The notes below the pieces were generated by a model. That model searched no databases, had not been told where the DNA came from, and saw only the letters and a list, made by a program, of their open reading frames with translations. DNA of 49,942 bases from Pontimonas sp. (GTDB lineage: Bacteria; Actinomycetota; Actinomycetes; Actinomycetales; Microbacteriaceae). The position numbers and the translations under genes were made by a program. The DNA is taken from positions 1 through 49,942 of the forward strand of contig JAFMKX010000003.1 of assembly GCA_017852615.1 (NCBI GenBank), in the 5' to 3' direction. Below, one piece after another: positions 43,975 through 49,942 of the stretch (position 1 is the first letter of the stretch; each line of letters starts with the position of its first letter).

Positions 43975-45528
43975 TTAGTTGCTAGTACTGGCTTGTTTGC
44001 CCATAGCAACGAGGAACTCCACGTTAGACGAGGACTTCTTCATGGCCTCCAGTGCCACGTTGAGAGCCGCAGAGGTGTCCAAGGAGCCCATCGACTTCCG
44101 GATTCCAGCAATAGCGGCCGCTTCGTCCGAAGCCAACAGCAAATCATCCCGCTTAGTGCGAGTTGCCGCAATATCCACAGCAGGGAACATTCTCGAGCTG
44201 GCGCATCCGGCATCCAAGTGGAGCTCCCAGGTGGCGGTGCTCGAGATTTCGCTCGCGACAACGTCATCCACAGCCAAACCGGTTCCCGTTACCAGGGTTC
44301 CCAGAATAGTCAGCGATCCGCCGCCATCAACATTGCGAGCCGCACCGAAGAGCTTCTTGGTGGGGTGCACCCACGCGGTGTCACTGCCACCGCGACTCGT
44401 GCCACCAATGCTCTGCTGGTATGCCCGGGCCAGTCTGGTCAAGGAATCAAAGAGCACGACAACGTCGTGGCCAAGCTCCACCAAACGCTTGGCGCGCTCG
44501 ATAGCGAGCTCTGCGATGGTGGTGTGATCATCCGAGGACCGATCGAAGGTCGAGGCAATAACTTCGCCTTTGGCTTCCCGCGCGATTTCGGTAATGGCTT
44601 CAGGCTGCTCATCTACCAAGACCATCATGATGTGAGCATCAGGAGCATTCACCGCCACAGCGTGAGCCAGGGAATTCAGCAGCGTCGACTTACCGCTTCC
44701 CGCGGCACCAATGACGACACCTCGTTGTCCCTTACCCACCGGAGCAAAGACATCCACCATGCGACCCGACGTCTCATCGGAGGTGGTCTCCATCAGGTAA
44801 CGCTGCGTGGGATACACCGCGCTCAGCGCAGAAAACTCGACTCTGCTGGCAGCTTCGTCCACGGTTTGGCCATTGACACTGTCAATGCTGACCAGAGCGT
44901 TGTACTTCTGTCGCCCTTGGTGTTCTCCTTCACGCGGCTGACGAATCGCACCGATCACGGCGTCACCCTTGCGGAGGTTATATTTCTTGACCTGGCCTAG
45001 AGAGACATACACATCGGTAGGTCCTGGCAAGTAACCCTGAGTGCGAACAAACGCATAGTTATCCAGGACGTCCAAGATTCCTCCAATAGGAATCAAGACA
45101 TCGTCATCGGAAATTTCGGGTTCGCCATCTTCGCTGTATCCACCGCGTCCACGCCGGCGATCACGGCCGCGTCCACGACCTCGGTTGCGGTTATAGCCGC
45201 CACCTTCGCCATTGTCCTCAGAGTTATCATCTCCGTTATCGGATTCTGGGGAAGCGTCGTTCGCTTCTGACTTGGGCTCAGACTTATCGTCTTTAGTCGA
45301 GCCAGATGCTCGCCTGCGGCGAGGTCGCTCGGGCGCGCCTTCGGCAGGAGCATCGCTGCTCTTCGCGTCGGGTGCCGCGGCGGGGGTGCTTTCTTGGTTG
45401 GTAGCTTCTGAAGAGTCAGTGGCCTTGGTGGCCAGAGTCTCAGAATTTACTCTGCGTGGAGCTCGTTTGCGGGGAGCTGATTTTTCAGCTTCTGGCGCAC
45501 CATTCGAGTCCGTGTTATCTAAATCCAT
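43975..45528 (-). CDS. rho: Divergent transcription termination factor Rho
   Basis: 517 residues from the ATG at 45528 (RBS AAGGAG); a frame to 45561 is rejected. Residues 1-140 are acidic and Ser/Glu/Pro-rich with an RG-rich basic stretch at 114-130; the usual N-terminal Rho_N helices are not seen. The RNA-binding fold (about 141-240, [14 protein letters not shown]...[12 protein letters not shown]) is normal. The ATPase domain departs from consensus: GAAGSGKS (274-281) for [17 protein letters not shown] for DERPEEVTDM, a rewritten Q-loop, [14 protein letters not shown] for EEFKGTGNMEL, and AATRTKRDD at the arginine finger. The location before prfA-prmC is the canonical rho site. It starts 164 bp after thrB. 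Confidence 0.9.
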   Translation of the reverse strand: MDLDNTDSNGAPEAEKSAPRKRAPRRVNSETLATKATDSSEATNQESTPAAAPDAKSSDAPAEGAPERPRRRRASGSTKDDKSEPKSEANDASPESDNGDDNSEDNGEGGGYNRNRGRGRGRDRRRGRGGYSEDGEPEISDDDVLIPIGGILDVLDNYAFVRTQGYLPGPTDVYVSLGQVKKYNLRKGDAVIGAIRQPREGEHQGRQKYNALVSIDSVNGQTVDEAASRVEFSALSAVYPTQRYLMETTSDETSGRMVDVFAPVGKGQRGVVIGAAGSGKSTLLNSLAHAVAVNAPDAHIMMVLVDEQPEAITEIAREAKGEVIASTFDRSSDDHTTIAELAIERAKRLVELGHDVVVLFDSLTRLARAYQQSIGGTSRGGSDTAWVHPTKKLFGAARNVDGGGSLTILGTLVTGTGLAVDDVVASEISSTATWELHLDAGCASSRMFPAVDIAATRTKRDDLLLASDEAAAIAGIRKSMGSLDTSAALNVALEAMKKSSSNVEFLVAMGKQASTSN

Positions 45529-45545
45529 GTTTCTCCTTATAAAGC

Positions 45546-45573
45546 GCCGCAGATGCGGCAACCGATGGTTGCC
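45546..45573 (-). promoter_or_regulatory. Overlapping hairpins in the rho leader
   Basis: GGCAACC-GAT-GGTTGCC (45557-45573, perfect 7-bp stem, 3-base loop) and GCCGC-AGAT-GCGGC (45546-45559) share three bases, so only one can form at a time. They lie 18-45 nt before the rho start codon in the 164-bp thrB-rho gap. Rho leaders are known to be autoregulated; this could be an attenuation-like switch, or a thrB terminator. Confidence 0.45.
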
Positions 45574-45692
45574 TCTCCACTGCGTAGTGAGCCAGAGGGC
45601 CTGTGGGATTTACTCCCCTGTCACGAATGACCCTCGCGCCGTTTAACATGCGTGGCGTTGCAATGATGAGGCTTCTCCCAGCGCCAACTGGT

Positions 45693-46637
45693 TCAGTCGG
45701 CGAGCGTGGGAACTTCCTCCACTGTAGCACCTCGTTCGTCGACGGTGAGCATATGGCTAGCCCACGACCCACCGCCATGGCTCTCCACAATGCTGGCTAC
45801 TTCCGCGCGCTGAGAGGGATCCGAGCACAAAATCAACACCGAGGGACCAGCCCCCGAGACCACAGCAGCAAAACCCTGTTTGCGCAATTTTTGGAGCAAA
45901 TCATCGGTGTCTTGCATCGCACTCGCCCGATAGGTCTGGTGCAATTTATCTTCGGTCGCCTCAAAAAGTAGCTCAGGGCTTTGAATCAAGGCAGCAATGA
46001 GCAGAGCCGATCGAGACAGGTTGAAGATCGCGTCCTGGTGTGGCACGGTATCGGGCTGCAGACTTCTTGCCAATTGGGTGGACATGCTGGCCTCCTGGGG
46101 AACGGCCACAACTAACGAAACTCCGCGGTGGACGCTGAGCTTCTTATGTTTGGGGCCCTGATCTGTCATCCAGGCAATAGTGAGTCCCCCGAACAGTGAG
46201 GGCGCAATGTTATCCGGGTGCCCTTCCATCTCCGTGGCGATCGCGAGCAGCTCTGAGGCGTCGAAGCTTTCGAAACCCTCCAACAAACCTTTTGCCGCCA
46301 TCACACCCGCAACAATTGCTGCACCCGAGGAACCCAGTCCTCGACCGTGAGGGATGGTGTTGTGGGCAACAAGGTGCAGACCTGGTGCCGTTACTCCTTT
46401 GGCGGCAAACGCATGAAGAAGTGACTTGGCAATCAGGTTTGTTTCATCAGTGGGAACTTCACCTTCGCCAACGCCGTGCACCTCAACCGTGATGCCAGTG
46501 CCCTCCACCACGGTGGCACTGAGACGATCCCCCATGGTCAAGGCCATACCTAAGGTGTCAAAGCCTGGACCTAGATTGGCTGTCGTCGCCGGAACAGAAA
46601 CCTCGACGGAGCGCCCGAGTGGGATGGCGTGAGTCAT
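45693..46637 (-). CDS. thrB: Homoserine kinase
   Basis: 314 residues of the GHMP kinase family; phosphorylates homoserine for threonine synthesis. [13 protein letters not shown] near residue 16, the ATP-binding [12 protein letters not shown] near 92 and the C-terminal GAGPSVL are seen. Starts within the thrC stop (4-nt overlap), so hom-thrC-thrB is a translationally coupled operon running on from lysA. Confidence 0.96.
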   Translation of the reverse strand: MTHAIPLGRSVEVSVPATTANLGPGFDTLGMALTMGDRLSATVVEGTGITVEVHGVGEGEVPTDETNLIAKSLLHAFAAKGVTAPGLHLVAHNTIPHGRGLGSSGAAIVAGVMAAKGLLEGFESFDASELLAIATEMEGHPDNIAPSLFGGLTIAWMTDQGPKHKKLSVHRGVSLVVAVPQEASMSTQLARSLQPDTVPHQDAIFNLSRSALLIAALIQSPELLFEATEDKLHQTYRASAMQDTDDLLQKLRKQGFAAVVSGAGPSVLILCSDPSQRAEVASIVESHGGGSWASHMLTVDERGATVEEVPTLAD

Positions 46638-47773
46638 GAGCTACTCCCCAGTCCCAACACCTGAGCGATGTGGGCAGAATCAATCGGAACTTTGGTGGGT
46701 TGCGCATCGCTACCATCGGCGTTCTTGAGAGCCCAAGCGGGGTCTTTCAAGCCGTGACCAGTCACGGTGAGAACGACAGTCGCACCCTTATCCAACACGC
46801 CCGCCTCAGATCGCTCCAACAACCCCGCGACACTAATGGCAGAGGAGGGTTCCACAAAGACGCCGACGGTCTGGGAAAGGAGGCGATGCGCTGCGAGAAT
46901 CCCGGCGTCATCAATCTCACCGAAATAGCCGTTGCTATCCGCCTGAGCAGCCAGCGCAAGATCCCACGAAGCAGGATTACCGATACGAATAGCGGTCGCG
47001 ATGGTGTCGGGGTTTTTCACCCGTTCACCCCGAACAAAAGGCGCCGATCCCGAGGCCTGGAAGCCAAACATTCGAGGAATTCTGTTGGTGGCACCGCGAC
47101 GGGCTTCTTCGGAATATCCGCGGTGATATGCGGTGTAGTTTCCGGCATTTCCAACCGGAAGGAAGTGGTAGTCCGGTGCTTGTCCCAGGACTTCAACTAC
47201 TTCAAAAGCCGCCGTCTTCTGGCCTTCGATGCGGTCATTATTGACGGAGTTCACCAAATGAATGGGGTAGTTATCAGCCAAATCCCTGGCCAAATCGAGG
47301 CAATCATCAAAGTTGCCCTTCACCTGCAAAACGTGAGCGTTGTGGGCGATGGCCTGGGAAAGTTTGCCCATGGAAATTTTTCCATCAGGAACCAGCACTG
47401 CTGAGGTGAGCCCGCCATAAGCCGCATACGCAGCAGCCGAGGCGGAAGTATTTCCCGTCGAAGCGCAAATGACCACTTGGGCGCCGCGCTCTTTGGCCTT
47501 GGTCACCGCCATAGTCATACCGCGGTCTTTGAATGACCCAGTGGGGTTCATCCCCTCAAATTTCACGAACACGCGAAGCCCAGTCATCTCCGAGAGGCTG
47601 TGGGCCTCAATCAGGGGAGTGCCGCCCTCGCCCAAGGTGACCACCGGGGTGGCTTTACTCACATCAAGACGATCCGCGTATTCATGAAGAACACCGCGCC
47701 ACTGTCGTGAACCGCGTGCGTGCCGGGGGCCTACGGGCTTGGAGCCTCGAAAAAAACCGCGTTTGCTTGCCAT
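46634..47773 (-). CDS. thrC: Threonine synthase
   Basis: 379 residues, fold type II PLP enzyme converting O-phosphohomoserine to threonine. The PLP Lys is in [11 protein letters not shown], and [14 protein letters not shown] and [11 protein letters not shown] are typical. A basic N-terminal extension of about 20 residues ([14 protein letters not shown]) precedes the family start. Five bases after the hom stop. Confidence 0.96.
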   Translation of the reverse strand: MASKRGFFRGSKPVGPRHARGSRQWRGVLHEYADRLDVSKATPVVTLGEGGTPLIEAHSLSEMTGLRVFVKFEGMNPTGSFKDRGMTMAVTKAKERGAQVVICASTGNTSASAAAYAAYGGLTSAVLVPDGKISMGKLSQAIAHNAHVLQVKGNFDDCLDLARDLADNYPIHLVNSVNNDRIEGQKTAAFEVVEVLGQAPDYHFLPVGNAGNYTAYHRGYSEEARRGATNRIPRMFGFQASGSAPFVRGERVKNPDTIATAIRIGNPASWDLALAAQADSNGYFGEIDDAGILAAHRLLSQTVGVFVEPSSAISVAGLLERSEAGVLDKGATVVLTVTGHGLKDPAWALKNADGSDAQPTKVPIDSAHIAQVLGLGSSS

Positions 47774-47778
47774 GGTTA

Positions 47779-49098
47779 CTATCCCTCTACTCGCAACACA
47801 CCGGCAATACTCACGACCACGGGGTGTTTGCCTAACGCTTCAATCGTGGCCTGGCCCCTGGCTTCAGAGGCTAAGTGCGTTTGAATAACCAGCGTAGCGG
47901 TCTGCTCACTGCCTTCCGGGCCCATTGCGCCACTTTGGTGCAGCGTTTCGACCGAAACATCGTGATCGCTGAAGACACCCGCAATTGCTGCCAAAACACC
48001 GGGCTGGTCTTTCACGACGACACTGATTTGCAGGCGTGAATTGACATGGGCAAGAGGAATGCTCGGCAGGTCGGCGTGGGTACTCTCCCCCACACCGGGA
48101 CCGCCCACCACGTGACGCCTAGCAGCGGAGACAATATCTCCCAATACCGCTGAGGCTGTTTCTAATCCTCCAGCCCCTGCGCCATAGAACATGAGCGGGC
48201 CAGCCGCCTCGGCTTCCACATAGACCGCGTTGTTGGCGCCATGTGCTGCGGCCAACGGATGGGTCCTAGGAATCAAGGTGGGGTGAACCCTGGTGCTGAC
48301 ACCTTCGCGGTGAGTGACGGGATCGACCAGTCGTTCACAAATGGCCAACAACTTGATGACATGTCCCGAGCGTTTTGCCGCGTCCATTTCGGCACTGGTT
48401 ACCCCGGTGATTCCTTCCCGATGCACGTCCTCCAACGGAACGGCAGTGTGAAAGGCAAGCGAGGACAAGATGCAGGCTTTTTGAGCCGCGTCATAGCCTT
48501 CAATATCTGCCGTGGGGTCCGCTTCGGCATATCCCAGATCCGATGCGGCCGAAAGCGCTTGGTCAAAGCTCAGTCCCTTGGTGTCCATCTCATCCAAGAT
48601 GTAGTTAGTCGTGCCGTTGACGATTCCCATGATTTTTGTCACGTGATCGCCCGCGAGTGAATCACGCAGGGGACGAATGATCGGGATCGCGGCAGCAACC
48701 GCCGCTTCGTAATACAGTTGCGCCCCCACTTTGGCGGCAGCAGCGAACAGTTCTGGGCCATGCTCGGCTAAGAGCGCCTTATTCGCGGTGATCACATCCG
48801 CACCGGATTGCAATGCCTTCAGAATTAGGGTGCGTGCGGGTTCAATTCCCCCCATCAACTCCACCACGATGTCAGCTCCCACCAACAAGGCCTCAGCATC
48901 GGTGGTGAGCAAGTCTTTCGGAATGGGCGTACTTCGTGGGGCGGTGAGGTCTCGAACGGCAACTCCAATGAGTTGCAAACCAGCACCACTGCGTTGACCG
49001 AGTTCCTCTCCCGCTTCCAAGAGACGATGAGCGACCTGGGCACCCACCGTGCCCCCACCCAAAATGGCAACCCTGAGGTCGCGATAGTTTTCCCGCAT
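47779..49098 (-). CDS. hom: Homoserine dehydrogenase
   Basis: 439 residues; NAD(P)-dependent reduction of aspartate semialdehyde to homoserine. The N-terminal Rossmann motif [13 protein letters not shown], the substrate region [24 protein letters not shown] and a C-terminal ACT domain (about 355-439, [16 protein letters not shown]) for threonine feedback are all seen. Not fused to aspartate kinase. Starts in the lysA stop codon (TAATG). Confidence 0.97.
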   Translation of the reverse strand: MRENYRDLRVAILGGGTVGAQVAHRLLEAGEELGQRSGAGLQLIGVAVRDLTAPRSTPIPKDLLTTDAEALLVGADIVVELMGGIEPARTLILKALQSGADVITANKALLAEHGPELFAAAAKVGAQLYYEAAVAAAIPIIRPLRDSLAGDHVTKIMGIVNGTTNYILDEMDTKGLSFDQALSAASDLGYAEADPTADIEGYDAAQKACILSSLAFHTAVPLEDVHREGITGVTSAEMDAAKRSGHVIKLLAICERLVDPVTHREGVSTRVHPTLIPRTHPLAAAHGANNAVYVEAEAAGPLMFYGAGAGGLETASAVLGDIVSAARRHVVGGPGVGESTHADLPSIPLAHVNSRLQISVVVKDQPGVLAAIAGVFSDHDVSVETLHQSGAMGPEGSEQTATLVIQTHLASEARGQATIEALGKHPVVVSIAGVLRVEG

Positions 49099-49942
49099 TA
49101 GTGTGCTCCTCGTTTGGTGGAACCCAGCCCACGGTCCCGTGCGATGAGATCAGCTACCGTTTCGCCTTCGACCATAAGTTCGTGGGTGCCTTGGTGGACC
49201 GCAACAACGCTGGGGCGCCCGACCGCGTTGTAGTTACTGGAGAGTGAGTAGCAATAGGCCCCCGTGGCCGCCACGGCCAGGATGTCACCGGGGGCAACAT
49301 CGCCGGGTAGGAAATCAACATCGACGACAATGTCGCCACTTTCACAATGTTTGCCCACCACTCGAACAAGCGCGGGCGGAGCATCCGAAACCCTAGAGAC
49401 GATGCGCGCGCTGTAGTGCGCTCCATACAACGCCGGCCTGGCATTGTCACTCATTCCACCATCGACACTCACATAGAGCCTGGTGGCCACAGACGAATCG
49501 GGAAGGGTAACCGCCACAGGCTTGACCACACCCACGCGATACAGGGTGATTCCCGCGGGCCCGGAAATGATTCGGCCTGGTTCAAACGCGAGGTGTGGCA
49601 TCGGTAGTCCGCGAGACGATGTTTCGTGGGCCACATGATCCACAATTTGAGGAATCAAATCAGCGATGTCCATCGGGTCATCCGCTTCGGTATAGGCGAT
49701 GCCAAAACCGCCCCCGAGATTCATAGTCGGCACCTCGCCTGTTTCGAGAAGTCGCGCGTAGAGATCCACGAGCCTTGTCGCGGATTCCACAAAGCCTTCC
49801 ACGGCAAAAATTTGGGAACCGATGTGAGAGTGCAGACCCACGAATTCGAGATTCGGAAGTTCACGCGCCCGCTGAGCTAGGTCGAAGGCTTCACTGGGCG
49901 AGAGGCCAAACTTTTGATCCTCGCGCGCAGTAGCCAAGTAAT
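49098..49942 (-). CDS. lysA: Diaminopimelate decarboxylase, 5' end cut by window
   Basis: C-terminal 281 or so residues of the last enzyme of lysine synthesis, PLP-dependent, fold type III. The reading frame enters the window from the right edge as YLATAREDQKFGL, so no start codon is in view; the TTG read as a start at 49937 is an internal Leu. NLGGGFGIAY, the PLP phosphate-binding EPGRIISGPAG and the active Cys region GKHCESGD near the end are complete. It is the first visible gene of lysA-hom-thrC-thrB. Confidence 0.96.
   Translation of the reverse strand, partial: YLATAREDQKFGLSPSEAFDLAQRARELPNLEFVGLHSHIGSQIFAVEGFVESATRLVDLYARLLETGEVPTMNLGGGFGIAYTEADDPMDIADLIPQIVDHVAHETSSRGLPMPHLAFEPGRIISGPAGITLYRVGVVKPVAVTLPDSSVATRLYVSVDGGMSDNARPALYGAHYSARIVSRVSDAPPALVRVVGKHCESGDIVVDVDFLPGDVAPGDILAVAATGAYCYSLSSNYNAVGRPSVVAVHQGTHELMVEGETVADLIARDRGLGSTKRGAH

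Overview
This window looks like chromosomal DNA of an actinobacterium, most likely a moderate-GC member of the Microbacteriaceae (the small-genome aquatic 'Luna'-type lineages would fit). The evidence is the gene order hom-thrC-thrB-rho-prfA-prmC-tsaC-wecA-atpI followed by the F1Fo ATP synthase operon, the pairing of thyX with dapA/dapB/RNase J, FAD-dependent ThyX, and many 1-nt (TAATG) and 4-nt (ATGA) gene overlaps. The assignment rests on protein families and synteny only. There are 51 complete or nearly complete protein genes, one cut at the left edge and one at the right edge. I see no tRNA, rRNA, CRISPR array, insertion sequence or prophage. No gap between genes exceeds about 170 bases.

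Layout: 1-7164 holds lysine/diaminopimelate synthesis (dapA, dapB), RNase J and ThyX, interrupted on the other strand by a small redox/housekeeping run (membrane thioredoxin, DUF4395, OsmC, TIGR01777 epimerase). 7199-9178 is a reactive-sulfur operon: a CoA-disulfide/persulfide reductase with a C-terminal rhodanese domain, followed by a CsoR-family repressor whose ligand set (two Cys, no His) is of the persulfide-sensing CstR type, with a near-perfect operator over the promoter. 9217-15292 holds an MpaB-type oxygenase, an FKBP lipoprotein, a second OsmC protein, GABA aminotransferase, an asparaginase and alanine dehydrogenase. 15267-19705 holds a compact EccC/FtsK-like ATPase, a zinc-ribbon/FHA protein and a divergent membrane-anchored HExxH protein of unknown function.

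19767-27799 is ogt, yaaA and the complete ATP synthase operon atpBEFHAGDC (minus strand). 27904-39092 is a polyamine module: Lrp regulator, putrescine-type aminotransferase and amine oxidase on the plus strand; gamma-aminobutyraldehyde dehydrogenase, a PotDABC transporter, a class III aminotransferase and a degenerate TsaC paralogue on the minus strand. It sits between atpI and atpB, which are normally adjacent. 39104-49942 is the conserved block atpI, wecA, tsaC, HAD hydrolase, prmC, prfA, rho, thrB, thrC, hom and lysA (cut).

The most unusual items are: (1) a Rho factor at the syntenic rho locus that lacks the Rho_N domain and has non-consensus P-loop, Q-loop, R-loop and arginine-finger regions; (2) the CstR-type/rhodanese reductase operon with its operator lying between -35 and -10 of an apparently leaderless promoter; (3) the insertion of the polyamine module into the atp locus with a TsaC-like protein missing its known key residues; (4) an atpB gene that seems to start at CTG; (5) an EccC-like/FHA/zincin neighbourhood without recognisable secretion partners. 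Putrescine could be imported by PotDABC, transaminated to 4-aminobutanal, oxidised to GABA, and passed to GabT; no succinate-semialdehyde dehydrogenase is present in the window.
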